Below, piece by piece: positions 34,927 to 46,794 of a stretch of DNA of 64,000 bases. The stretch is from Hedera helix (lineage: Eukaryota > Streptophyta > Magnoliopsida > Apiales > Araliaceae), in contig OX359282.1 of the NCBI GenBank assembly GCA_947179155.2, positions 2,247,001-2,311,000 of the forward strand. The letters run 5' to 3'. Under the pieces are notes generated by a model that was not told where the DNA came from, ran no database searches, and saw only the letters and a program-made list of their open reading frames with translations. How positions within the stretch are numbered: the stretch's first letter is position 1; each line of letters begins with the position of its first letter. A program made the position numbers and the translations under genes.

Positions 34927-36480
34927 ACATGGTATCTGAATTATATCAGAATTTGCCAACTTTTAGCTATTGCAAAATTATAGAACAACTAATACGTTTC
35001 TCCAAAAATTTGTCACCAAACTCATAATAATGTCATACAATAGAGGCTATGTAGCGACCCGAAATATTTTAATATAGAAAAATGGAATTATTGGATGTAA
35101 TTGTATATTTCTGAGGGATTAAATTAAATCATTACATGATGGCCTGGTTTATTTAATTATGTGTTGAAGTAATTAAAGGAATTTAAGGAAGGTTCAATTA
35201 ATGGGTTAATTAAATTAATGGACCAACCTAGGTGGTATAGTATCAAAGTGTGATAGGGTAAATGAGCTATGTGATATTTAATTAAATAGCTAGCAAGTTA
35301 AGTTGAATGTGCAAATTATTTAATATGGTTATTAATTAATGAGATTTCGTAAACATTAATAATGTTATATTTATTTCCATTTGGAAAGTTATTGATAGTG
35401 GGGGTATTAATATTTTATATTTCCACCAGGAATTTAATTTGGGCAACCCAAAGCTTAGTTGCAATATAAGTAACAATTGGGCCACCAATTGTTTAATTAA
35501 CAAAACAAATAGCGACTCAGCCCAAGAGTAATAACATAACCCGGTGGAAAAAGTAAGAGTGCCACTCCTTTAGGGATAAAACCTCAGAAAAAGCAGAGCA
35601 CGCGCAGTTTGTGCAAAACTCAAGGACTCAGTGCTGAGAAAAGAAGGAATAAGTCAGACATAGGGGAGGCTATAGGGTGCAACTCCTCAGAGTTGTTTAA
35701 GGCTGAGAGAGTGTTGTATAACCTCAGTCATTCCCTCATTTCCCCTTCGCGTTCATTTAGGCTAAGAGAGATATTGAGCTTGAGAAGTAAATGTAAACTT
35801 CAGAGGAGTTCATGCTATTCGGAGAAGGCAGAATCTGAATGTAAATCATCTGTCAAGGATTGAAGGTATTATCCGGTTATTTTGATATTATCCTTATTTA
35901 TTTAGCTAGTTTTATCTTATGTTGGATTAAGGAAACATAATATGCTAGAGTTGCTTATGAGGTGTTTAAATGAGAGTAATGTGAACTCGGTAGTCAAATG
36001 TTGTTGAAACTAGTTAATGATTGAATTAGAACTAGAATAGTGGTTTCAGTTATTTTACACAGTCAACATTGTGAGTCTGAACCACAGTTGGTCTGTACTC
36101 AATGTTCATGTTCATAAAACTTTAGAATGGACTGGTGTATTGGCTTATTATTTGGTTTAGATGTTGTTCTCTGTTGGGAGAAATCTGTGTTAAGGACCAT
36201 GAAGGGTTCAGGAGATACAAGGTTAGAGTAGGTGTGGAAGAGTATTTGTTTACTGTAAATAATCAGTTTATGAAGATAATCCCATATGTTCACCGAGTGT
36301 TTGACTAAATGTCTAAGAAAACTAAGGTGGTTAAACCTTCTGTCCAAGGATCTATTTTCAAATCAGAACCTCTTTAAATAATGTGTTAGACGTTGGGTTA
36401 GTCTAAAGGGTAAACCAGAAAGGTTAAAATGAGTTTTGGTATGTTGTTTGAAGTTATTGTAAATCTGGGAATTTTCCTTA

Positions 36481-36960
36481 GTTGGAGAAAGAGTAGTAGA
36501 GTGCTGATAGTAGAGTGCTGCTGGTAGTAGAGTGCTGCTGATAGTAGACTGATGCTGCTGATAGTAGAGTGCTGCTGGTAGTAGAGTGCTGCTGATAGTA
36601 GAGTGATGTTTCTGATAGTAGAGTGCTGCTGCTGATAGTAGAGTGCTGCTGGTAGTAGAGTGTTGTTTCTGATAGTAGAGTGCTGCTGGTAGTAGAGTGC
36701 TGCTGGTAGTAAAGTATTGTTGCTGATAGTAGAGTGTTGTTGGTAGTAGAGTGTTGCTGCTGTTAGTAGAGTGCTGGTAGTAGAGTGCTCTGGTAGTAGA
36801 GTGCTGGTAGTAGAGTGCTCTGGTAGTAAAGTGCTGGTAGAAAAGTGCAAAACGTAGAGTGAAAAACGTAGAGTGAAAAGTGCAAAATGTAGAGTGAAAA
36901 TCGTAAAGTGAAAAGTGCAAAACGTAGAGTGAAAGTGAAAATCGTAGTGTTTGGACAGCT
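36481..36960. repeat. GTAGAGTG minisatellite within the 4-kb LTR
   Basis: A tandem array of short units, mostly 15-24 bp, built on GTAGAGTGCTGCTGRTA. It changes at about 36838 into a second register (AAAACGTAGAGTG, AAAAGTGCAAA). The minus-strand frames at 36363-37022 and 36398-36850 are translations of this array (repeats of YYQHST and TLLPAAL) and not real proteins. Confidence 0.85.
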
Positions 36961-36971
36961 TCAGCGTCAGT

Positions 36972-37284
36972 TAGTAATATGAGCATAACTTTCTCATACG
37001 AACTCGGATTGAGGTGATTCAAGATGTTTTGGAAAGCTAATAGATATACCTACAACTTTCATTCTTTATGAATTTCTATTTGATGTCTGTATCAAGGTCG
37101 AAATTGATCATTTTTGGGACTGTTTTGACCTCTTATAGTAAAATGAGTATAACTTTTGTATACGGATTCGGATTAATATGATTCAAGATGTTTTGGAAAT
37201 CTAAGAGATAGACCTATAACTTTTATTCTTTAACTTTGTCGATTTGAGGTCTGTAACAGAGTCTAAATTGACCATCTTGAGGTA
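36972..37284. repeat. Tandem duplication of about 165 bp in the 4-kb LTR
   Basis: Two diverged direct copies start at 36972 (TAATATGAGCATAACTTT) and 37138 (TAAAATGAGTATAACTTT). Both contain GATTCAAGATGTTTTGGAAA and a following TTTGAGGTCTG-like segment. Confidence 0.8.
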
Positions 37285-38459
37285 TGATGTGTAATTGGAG
37301 GCAATCGGAGGGCGTCGGGCATGCACGTGTGCAACGTGCAATGTTTTCGACACTAAGTTATACTGTTCTTTGTATAAAGCATGAATATTATGATTTATAA
37401 TGATGTCTATCCTTAATCAACGATTAATTAGATAAGTGTATGAGCATGCTAAACGTGTGCATATGAGGCAGGATAGACGTGTGGCGTATAAACGTCGAAA
37501 CGCTGTGTAAAGTGTTATTTAGCAATTTAATAATCTTAGAGATTAATTAAGGTAATACTAATTGGGATTAGTAAGAGTTTTAAATATTGTCTGAGGCGGG
37601 TAATATTATGACAACTTGATGAGGTAATTGTAGAATTAAACCTAGTAAAGTCCAGTAGTGACTAATTGGTAGCTTGACCTAAATAATTATGAGGACCAAA
37701 TGATAATGTTACGACATTAAGGAATGTCGGATATACAAAGTTAAGTATAGAAGGTTTACGGTGTTTATATGAAATATCGTGATGAATCCACAATGGACTA
37801 AACTAATGAATCAACCCTAGTGAATAAATGGGACGATAAAAGGAAGTAGACATCCTAAGAATAGGATTAAATATTGAGTCAAACTTTGACTAATATAATG
37901 GACCGTTGATCTCTCATGTTGTATAGGTGGTGCAAGGAACGCGAAAGGTTAGTGTAAACTGGTGTTGCAATCCAGGCAAGTCTTTCAGTGATATTTGTTA
38001 TCCCTGCAAGTTTTTCAGTATTATGGGTTATATGCATAAACTATTAAATGTGCACTCATGTTATGTGCTAACTGATTGTAAATGTGTCTGTGTACAATCA
38101 TATGTTGTTAATAGCTGTTATATATAATTAATGCTATGAATCGAATGTGTTATATGAGTTACATAACATGGTAACATTGACATGCATGGTAAGCATGGGT
38201 AGATTTTATAAATGCAACGCATGATAAGCATGATGCCTATGTAAATGCCAAGCATGGAGCATAAATTAAATGTAACCTACGTGTTATGTGTTAGCTATTG
38301 GACTTGCTGAGCCGTCGTGCTCAATCTTGCTTAAATTAACATTTTCAGCGAAGTAACTGAAGAAACTCTTGAAGGCTTTGGATATATGGTATGTTGAATA
38401 GGAAACCCAGGTTGCTGTAATGGGAAACAGTTGTTGCATTGGTTTTACTGATCTGTGGT

Positions 38460-38700
38460 CATGATCGTAGAGTGAGCCTCAACAATCGTAGAGTGAGTCT
38501 CAGCCGATCGTAGAGTGAGCCTCGGAAATCGTAGAGTGAGTCTCAGCCGATCGCAGAGTGCTTGGTCGTAAAGTGACAAATCGTTGAGTAAACTCCACTG
38601 TGGGATCATAGAGTGAAATTTCACTGCCTGAGTTTTTTTTTCTGCGAGTGTAGACTGCCAAGCCAGACGATCGTAGAGTGACTTCACAAGCGATAGTAAC
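38460..38700. repeat. Second GTAGAGTG repeat zone in the 4-kb LTR
   Basis: Repeats of ATCGTAGAGTGAGYCTC, at about 25-30 bp spacing, with GATCGTAGAGTGA again near 38669. The same octamer GTAGAGTG as in the 36.5-kb array recurs here in different flanking sequence, 1.5 kb away within the same LTR. Confidence 0.8.
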
Positions 38701-39720
38701 ATATCTTACAGCTGACTGTTTTGATAATCTTGTTTGTTGAATATGTATTTAGCTTACCGGATTATAAAGAATAACTTATAGAGGTAAAGATTATATATTA
38801 AATTATAATGTATATGATCTAGAGATGTAAAAGAGCGATGTAAAGATTGCGATTTTGGGAATAGAAGATTTTTGAAAGTTAATTAAGTTTATCAATTAAT
38901 ATATTGAGTTTTAACAGCATTAAATTTTATCTTTTATGTAATGTTGTGTATAATAAGGAGAAGGTTGTTCGTGTAACGACTTAAACTCAGGATTGAGGTT
39001 ACTTTTGACGGACCAGATCCGGGGTTATTGGAGACAGATTTTGGGGTTGTCACAGGCTACAGATGGAAGAAAAAATAAGTAAAGACTATATGCAGTTCAA
39101 CTAAAGAAATGGACCTGGAATTCTTTTTAGAGTCTTGCTAAATGGGATCATTTTTATTATTGCAAACATATGTAAAAGCCAAAAAAATTTATATTACTTT
39201 GGTTACAGCTATATAGAAAAAGAATGCATTCAAAGCTATATTATGAAGAATGGTGATAATACAGCTTAAAGAGGTGAATCCACCTTGATTGCTCATTCTC
39301 CAATTGCCCTACACGCATTATTAGCCATTGAGACATTTTTCTTTAGCTTCGGAGTGTTCTGCAGAAACATATACCTTGACTAAATGGTAATACCACTGCA
39401 AAGTAATCGAAAGGATCCAGATCCAAAGTCCACTTACCAGTTGCTTAGCACCAACATCAAGAAATTCAGGTAACCGAGGGTGCAAATGAATGGGACAAAC
39501 ATAATCAATCACCAAAATATCAAAGTAGTACAGGACAAACTAAGTTATGTTCAAGAATTTGGACCCTAAAAACTCACTGTATGTGCATATGAACACACAG
39601 AGACACAATTAATTCACAGTGGGTGTGTGTATACTTTATGTGTGTGATAATGTGTGTGTGTGAGTATTGCAGTGGGTGGGTGTGTGTGTGAGTATAGCAG
39701 TGGGTGTGAGAATAACTTAC

Positions 39721-39889
39721 CAAACAACCAAATCAAACCCAAATCAAGCCTCCTCCATTCGCCTCCTCACGCCCAAATCCTCCATTCCTCTCCTCGTTGT
39801 ATGTGTATATGTCTGCAGTAGAGAGGAAGAGGGAAAGGAAGTGAGAGAGGGAGTCATCGCCGGTGAAGAAGGAAGAGGGAATAGCCGGT
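39721..39889 (-). other. Leader-exon-like segment with GTAAGT donor, unit B
   Basis: Copy of 13280-13445 with the splice donor (plus-strand ACTTAC, 39715-39720) and most of the sequence intact. The plus-strand frame at 39667-39891 overlaps it and is probably a shadow. Confidence 0.35.
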
Positions 39890-39891
39890 GA

Positions 39892-40620
39892 GCACAAAGC
39901 GAACTATTCTTTATTATTCTTTAGGTGAAAGGTAAAATAGTACTCTCATTTCACAAAATGAGTCTAGTTAGCCATTTTTTCGTTGTTTCACATAAAGTCC
40001 TTTAGTATAAAATATCACAATGTACTCAAGTTTGATTTCATATATTTTTATCATGCCTTTATTACTAAACTAACAAGTACTACTAACTACTTATCATCTT
40101 TAAAGGTAAAATATTAAACAATATCTTTAACATTTTCCGAGGTTGCGAATGCGACCATTTTTGTGAAACCGATGCAATATATATAACTTTACATGTATGA
40201 AGAAGTATCAATAGTTAAATAATCTGGCAATTTATTTAGATAAACTACTGCAGGATTATTGTTCACCTGTATGGTTCTATTGTTTCCCAATATGACAGGA
40301 TTATAATAATGAGAGTGGAGTTGTGGAAGTAGAGACTTGAAAGAAAGAGCAAGAAGATTAGAGTGCAATATATAAGTGTATTACAGTTGAAACTGAAAGG
40401 CCTTGATGCAACCAATCCCATACACCACTGCAGGTCAAAATTCTTTTAAGCTATCTCTTCAATCAAAATCTCTAACTTTTGACAATGTTTTTGTTTCTTA
40501 TATAATCCTTCATCACAATATTTGCACCTAACAACACGACATTGAACAAATCTAAAATAAAGGAATACGAGGCCTGTAATACAATAATACAAGTGTCCAA
40601 GCGGGTGTTAGTTTAGCACG
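39892..40620. repeat. U2-upstream block, first (decapitated) copy, unit B
   Basis: Equivalent of 13449-14177, again stopping at TTTAGCA and continuing into an LTR start (CGGTAAGGACC). The truncation therefore predates the A/B duplication. Confidence 0.8.
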
Positions 40621-40696
40621 GTAAGGACCAAGAATTTTGAGTTGCATTTTAAATAAAATTAGAAATTTAATTTCTAATTAATTACGTTATGGTGTG
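40621..40696 (+). mobile_element. 5' stub of the GGTAAGGACC LTR, unit B
   Basis: Matches 14178-14247. It breaks off at GTTATGGTGTG where the reverse-oriented LTR begins. About 2 kb of the unit A sequence (14248-16206) is missing here. Confidence 0.7.
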
Positions 40697-43600
40697 TGTG
40701 ACGCCCCCAAATTTGGGTATTAGTACCTCGAACTCAGTGCTCACGATCCAATACAACTCTATCATATACACATCCCAAAACAACACACAATATCTATTGT
40801 GAAAAATAAACATATGTTGTTTATACAAAAGGGTTAACTACTAGTCCCAAGGTACGAAGCCTTATCAAAAATACATCACGAATTTAATATATACAATAGG
40901 ATTCGTGTTACATGTAATCAGACTTAAACAAAACATAACAGTAGACATTTAGTACCCCAGCACGTCTACGAGTTTATCTTCCCCTTGCCCTTATCTTTAT
41001 CTGAACATTCAGTTTTAGCTGCAATAAAATTTCATGACATAGCAAGGGTGAGCAACTAGCTTGCTTAGCAAGTTTTATATGAATAATATGAGTTATTTCA
41101 TGATTGAATAATAATTGAATGATTCAATGAACTCAGGAAAATAAATATCTGAACAATATGATCAATGCTCGAACAATGAATAATAATTGATCATTGAAAT
41201 GCTGAGTGGTCCAAAAGAACATGAACGTCTGTTGAGGAATCAGTCTCTTGATTGACCCTCTTAGGTTACATGTCCAGAACAGTACTTGAGGGGATCAACC
41301 TCTCGTACTATATGTGTATGCATAACATTTATTCTGTATGTATCGTTTATTTGATACTTAGGTTGTTCCCCATTATGGGTTGTTCTCCTCAGTTTAAGAA
41401 TCCGTACCACCATGGTTTGGATAACTTTTAAAATAAATTACACATATGTCTAGCCGAACAAGTGGCTTAGACTTCCCTTTTCAATTAGTTCATGAATGTA
41501 ATAACTTCAAATAATTCATACTTTAAGAATGGAATATGAATTCAATGGCACCACGTGCGAATAACAATAATATTGATTGCAAAAAAAAAAATAAAAAAAT
41601 TGTAATATCAAAATAAGTCAGGGTAACTTGCTCAGTAATAATATGAGTAAGGTTAAGAAACTTGCCTGGTACGCGAATTACGTCTACTTTGCTTAATTTA
41701 AATTCCTCTTGAAGACCTAACATTTAAAATGTTGGCCTAACAATTAGAACAGCACATAATCGATTTACGTAAATAACCTAAGTCAAATATCATTTAAACA
41801 CATAGCATAAGGTTTACTAATACATTGGCTAAACAAATCATATCCCCCATATATTAATTTTGTGCCAATATTATTACCCCTCTAATATTTAAATCACCTA
41901 CTGATGTTAATTAATAACATCATAATTGGTTACCAATATTATTAATTCCCTTAATAATATTTAAAATCTCTTTCTAATATTATTAACCCTTTTAATAATA
42001 TTTTAATCCTTAATCATTATTATTAATCCTTTAATAATAATTTAATTGTCGACTAATATTATTAATCATTTAATAATATTTTAATCCATTACTATTATTA
42101 TTAATTATAAGTAATAATTTAATCACCAACTATTATTATAAGTCAATTAATAATTTAATCGTCAACTATCATTATTAATTAAATAATAAGTATTTACTAA
42201 TTAAATAACAATTAATTAATTATCCTTACCTATTATAAGTTAAAAAATAGGTAATTACATTATTTTATCTTACCTTTCTTTAATTATTATTTAATTAAAT
42301 AATAATTAATTAATTACCTTTATTACTCTTTAATCATTATTTAATGTTGAATAATGATTAATTACTTTTATTTATCATTTAATCCCAATTAACTAACAAA
42401 TAGTTGCTTTATTAACTTTAATCCCTCCTTAATTATTATTTAATGTTAGTTAAATAATAATTAATTAATTATCTTTATCTCTCTCTTAATCATCATTTAA
42501 TATTAATTAAGTAATGATTAATTATCTTTATCTATTATTTAATCCTAATTAAATAATAAATAATTAGTTTATTTAATCCTTCTTTAATTATTATTCAATA
42601 TTAGTTAAATAATAACTAATTAGTTATCTTTACTCATTATTTAATGTCAATTAAATAATAAGTAATTATTCTATTAACTTCATTTCTCTTTAATTATTAT
42701 TTAATATTGAACAATAATTAATTACTTATCTGTTCTTATTTATTATTTAATGACCACTAAATAATAAATTTACTATCTTTATTTAATAGCCATTAAATAA
42801 TTAATTACTTAATTAATTAATTAACGTTACTTTATTATTTAACCCCTATTAAATAATAACTAATTATTTATTATCCCTTAATCATTATTAATTAAATAAT
42901 AATTAATTAATCTATCATCTTCATTTATTATTTATTTAATACCCAATTAATAAGCGATTAACTTGTCATTCTTTAATTATTATTGTTTAATAATAATTCA
43001 TTAATTCACTTCACTTATTATTTAATATTAACTAAATAATAAGTAGTAAATCTATTATCCTTTAACCATTAAGTAAATATTAAAATTATTTAATTAAATT
43101 CTTCTGTTTATTATTTAGAAAGAAGTCTTATAATCTTGGGTCATAGAGCAATACTCCTGAATACTATAAATTCACAAATAAAGAGATAATGGGAAAAGAG
43201 AATGTGACATATGACAAGCTATCAAATGCTCCTACACATAGGAATAAATACCCCATCATCACATCATTGCAACATAAAGGTACAATAATAAACAGAGGAG
43301 GATTTTAATTCAGATGAAGAAGTCGATCAAGTTCAATTGAAATTATCTGGAATGGATAAGATTTAATTCCTCGTAACTGATTGTAAAAGAAATTAAGAAC
43401 AATACCAGAAGCTATTACATACTGGTTTATCAGGAGAAGCAAGACACTGAGTGTGTCAAAAGTTATATGAACCTCCACTTGGAGCTAAACATACGTTTGT
43501 TAAAAGTGTAGGATAAAAGGGAGGGCTAAACTTACCAGAAAGTTGCTTTATAAATATTGGGAGTTTAATTAGCTATACTACTTGAATTCTATGTAGTTTC

Positions 43601-44426
43601 CTTAACATCTATAATTTGACCCACGACTTAATTAAGCTCAACAATTCATTAAACTGCCATGTTGCTTGCTTGCTTGTTCATAAAAATATACAGCAGTTTA
43701 TTAATTTCAAAGAAGTTGTGGGAGGCTGCCCAGCCGATAACAACCAGCAGCTGTAGCATACAAACATAGCCACACACGCACACCATACACCACCTAGACG
43801 CACGCAGCAACCCACCCACTAACAGCAATATATAGCTACTCCGGCGCATTTAACCAAACAGATGGTGGGCAAGAAATGTTTACACAGACATGATAGACAT
43901 CTGCTACATTCAAACCACCCAAATGGGTTTTATTACTCACAAGACCTGCCAGCATAACCCCCCAGTCGCAGCAACTACAATAACTAACACACGACCGACC
44001 AAGAATGACCCAACACCGAAAATAATCCAAAGAAAAATACAGCAACAACGTAGCACAACCAACACAACAACTAATTTACAGCAACCTTTTAACAATTACC
44101 CATCCAAAACGTAGCAAGCTATCTTAAATAATACACATGAATAACAGAAATGTTGGGTTACCCTTGCCGCGGTTCTCTCCTCTTGGACCGGAAGCTCGAC
44201 TACGAATGGCGATTCTTCGTGCCTTCAATGCTTGATCCAAACGTTTCTCTCCCTGTATCACTCTTGTTGCTTAGATGCAGCTCTCAGTTCCGCTCCCCTT
44301 GCTCTCGGTTTCTCTCTCCTTGCTCTCGGTCTCTCTCTCAACCAAATGAACGGGAAGGAGAAGGAATGGGATGCGCTGCTTATACTCCCTCAGACATGGA
44401 CAAATTCTGAGGAAGTTGGCTATATA
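40697..44426 (-). mobile_element. Reverse-oriented LTR remnant, 3.7 kb, unit B
   Basis: On the minus strand it ends in CCCAAATTTGGGGGCGTCACA (left edge, 40697-40717), a typical LTR 3' terminus. Just inside it lies GCTAGTTGCTCACCCTTGC, a common 3'-LTR segment. The centre is an AT-palindrome array (41860-43090). The right-hand 800 bp holds a GAGAGAGAAACCGAGAGC-type purine-rich leader on the minus strand. The 5' terminus at about 44426 is not a clean LTR end, so this piece is truncated or joined by recombination. It shares its 3' half with 48745-50870. Frames at 43649-44480 are leader or chance frames. Confidence 0.55.
41860..43090. repeat. AT-palindrome array in LTR (first)
   Basis: About 1.2 kb built almost wholly from TTATTATTTAAT and its inverse ATTAAATAATAA, joined by TTAATTAATTATCTTTA-type spacers, with a loose period of about 55-110 bp. 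Neighbouring copies can pair with each other, so the strand could fold into many hairpins. A related array is at 50130-50770. Confidence 0.8.
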
Positions 44427-45742
44427 GTTAAAGCTTTAATTTATTTACCACCTAGGGTTACTCAATTAACTCATCCATAGTAAATTCTCATCGTCACATT
44501 CATTTACCTAGCAATTAACCAATATTTGGTTAATGCCATCTCTTGCCTACCAACTAGGGTTATTCAATTAACCCTACATTAGTTAATTCTCTACACTTAT
44601 AAATACTTGAAAAATATTCTCCCAACACATTGACCAACATTTGACTTTTCACCTTACAAGTCAAACGGTTGACTTTGACCAAAAGTCAACCCCGACACCA
44701 AATTGTGTTTACTATTTCTCATTGTTAATTTCGACGTTTTGAACTCAACGGTGCAGTCTGCTTCTCCAAATTCTCTTTCGAACTCCAAATTGGGGTTTTA
44801 ACTCAACTTTCTTCTATTTCCTTTAGTCAAACTTTGACTAGTTGACCACTTTGTCATTTCTTGCCATTTCTATTTGTTTCCTTGCCTTTACACATGTAAG
44901 TATACTCGTGATATCAAGTATACATTAGCTCATTCTCTTCACACCGCTATTCCACAAAATTACAACTATACAGGGTTCATCCTTAATCTTAGACTGCCAC
45001 CTTAATACCTTGGCCACACATACAAGTCTTACAATTATTACGTGCTTAGGCTTATTCACTATATTCATATGGCTTGCCTTATATATAAATTTGACCCGCC
45101 TTAATCTTAATCCATTTTGGACTATTATTAAATTTCCAATCACTTGGCCACTAGGTTGGGTTTAATTTTAATTACCACCACAATACCTAGCTTATCTCTT
45201 CCCAATTTACTAATTTGGGATATCTTAAATTACTATTCAAGGTTTAACTTTCATAAGCTTGTTTAAATAATATATTAAACTTTACAGTGTTCTTGATGAT
45301 TAATTCAATTAATCATTTATCACGATCGACTAAAATATAATTAGCGCACCTCCAAGTATATATGTATCTATACATATACACCTTCCCGAAACCTTAAAAA
45401 TATTTCTCCAATTGAAATTTATTTTCCTAATAAATTTCCTCATACATCACACTAAAAACTTCTTACATAATTTCCTTTAGTCAAATACATTCATTGAGCT
45501 GTAAAGGTATTATATTACCTTATTATTAATATACCTCAAAGTATACATAATAATAAAATTCGAGGTTTTAAAATTTAAAAACCTACATTCTCTCACATTT
45601 AAATCTTAACACAAAGATTAGGGTAATATGTTTACTCACTTTCTACACCTTTTACTTTTCCAAATTTAGGTTTTAACTTCAACCTTTATTTCATCATCTA
45701 AGATCTTATTTAAAAATCTTCTGAAATATTCGGGATATTACA
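44427..45742 (-). mobile_element. LTR 5' portion (TGTAATATCCCGAAT), unit B
   Basis: Equivalent of 16207-17529. On the minus strand it starts TGTAATATCCCGAATATTTC at 45742. It contains no gag or pol. The minus-strand frame 44925-45143 is the counterpart of 16712-16930 and is treated as non-genic. Confidence 0.55.
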
Positions 45743-46678
45743 GTTATAAATTGCTTACATTCTTGAGTCAAGAATTATATTGAGCTTAAAATCATATCTG
45801 CTTAGTTAAGAAGCAAACTTTTAAAAACAAACTTATTTTCAAAAAGATAGTGTATTTTTAGTGTTTGTAAGAAATAGAGTAATCGCAAACCAAGACCAAA
45901 ATCTCAGAGATGTCAATAGGTGTTGAGTCTCTATTTTACTTGCGAGGATACGAAAAAATCTTTAATTTCAAGACCAGATTTATAATTAGTATTGAGCTTA
46001 GGATTACGAGTAGAACTACATTAATTTGATAAAGCAGCGGGGAGCTTCTTTCAAGGTAATTATTTGTAGTGAAACTTAAAGTTTAACTGTAAAACTTTGT
46101 AAAGGTTTCTTCACCTATTGAAGGAGAGATTAATTATTATCATAATGATAGGATCATAAGTCTTGGAGAGGAGTTTGGGACTAGACGTAGCAGTATTCCC
46201 CTAGTGTATACTCTGAACCAACTAAATCCACTATGTTATGTGAGATTGCTTTTGTATGGGTGTTTAACATAACAATTGGCATAATCACTAAAATTATTAA
46301 GATAAATAATTAAAAAAATAGAATTTTAAAAAGGCCACGGATTTTTATAAAATATAATAATCTATTCAACACCCTCTTCTAGATTATTATTATTACAACA
46401 TTTTATTTTCTGTTTTAAGCTTTCATAAAATTTCAACTTTGATGCAAATAATAAATTAAAATTCAAGATAACGATATTTCCATCGCAATTTATATTCTTT
46501 TATACACATTATAAGTTTTTAAGGTTTGTTTATAAAGTATGTTTTCATGTTTTTACTTTATATTTTTATTTTCATATATTTTTTATTTTCTTATTTTCAT
46601 CGGAAGAAATATAAATCATATAACATATAATTGGGGAAAAATCAGCTCAAAAAATATAATTGGCCATAAAAATATGTA

Positions 46679-46682
<4 letters not shown>
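45743..46682. other. Non-coding stretch, unit B
   Basis: Aligned with 17530-18440; no gene was recognised. A small duplication of TTATATTTTTATTTTC-like sequence is visible near 46556-46595. Confidence 0.5.

Positions 46683-46730
<48 letters not shown>
46683..46730. repeat. (AT)n microsatellite, unit B
   Basis: A run of about 24 AT dinucleotides, longer than the unit A equivalent at 19164. It lies exactly where about 0.7 kb of unit A sequence is absent. Confidence 0.95.
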
Positions 46731-46737
<7 letters not shown>

Positions 46738-46794
46738 GGACTGTTTCTGCATAATTTTTCATTAATCCAAGGCAAACAGTATTGAATTTCTGAA

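Larger units (their letters stand above)
35050..39054 (+). mobile_element. Solo-LTR-like insertion, 4.0 kb, perfect target duplication
   Basis: The 4,005-bp sequence starts TGTAGCGACCCGAAAT and ends GGGGTTGTCACA. It is flanked by GGCTA on both sides (35045-35049 and 39055-39059); unit A has a single GGCTA at about 12615. TG...CA ends, a 5-bp duplication and no gag or pol identify it as a solo LTR of unusual length; some Ty3/gypsy (Tekay/Del-type) elements have LTRs of this size. Near 38297 it has TTGCTGAGC...GTGCTCAATCTTGC, resembling the 3' part of other LTRs here. It contains three GTAGAGTG repeat zones. Confidence 0.8.
32735..39530 (-). pseudogene. Transportin-1 pseudogene fragment, split by insertions, unit B
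   Basis: The same four exon remnants as in unit A are present: exon a (about 39530-39438, CPIHLHPRLPEFLD, GTAAGT donor), exon b (39358-39284, NTPKLKKNVSMANNACR), exon c (33016-32945, 72 bp) and exon d (32811-32735, LIENSSITLGRLAW, VCPEL). Exon b has gained an in-frame TGA (GEL became GE-stop), which unit A lacks. Exon a keeps a family-like HLHPRLPEF where A has HLYPRLPKF, so each copy has decayed separately. The intron between exons b and c has been enlarged by LTR insertions at 33547-34926 and 35050-39054. Confidence 0.85.

Noticed and set aside
36481..36830. Possible CRISPR-like array (regular short repeats)
   Set aside because: The repeats are contiguous and degenerate with no unique spacers, and the source is a plant genome.
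36363..37022. Longest open frame in the window (219 codons, minus strand), with repeats of YYQHST and TLLPAAL
   Set aside because: It is a translation of the GTAGAGTG minisatellite inside a 4-kb solo LTR that is absent from unit A. A repeat unit without in-frame stops gives a long frame without selection.
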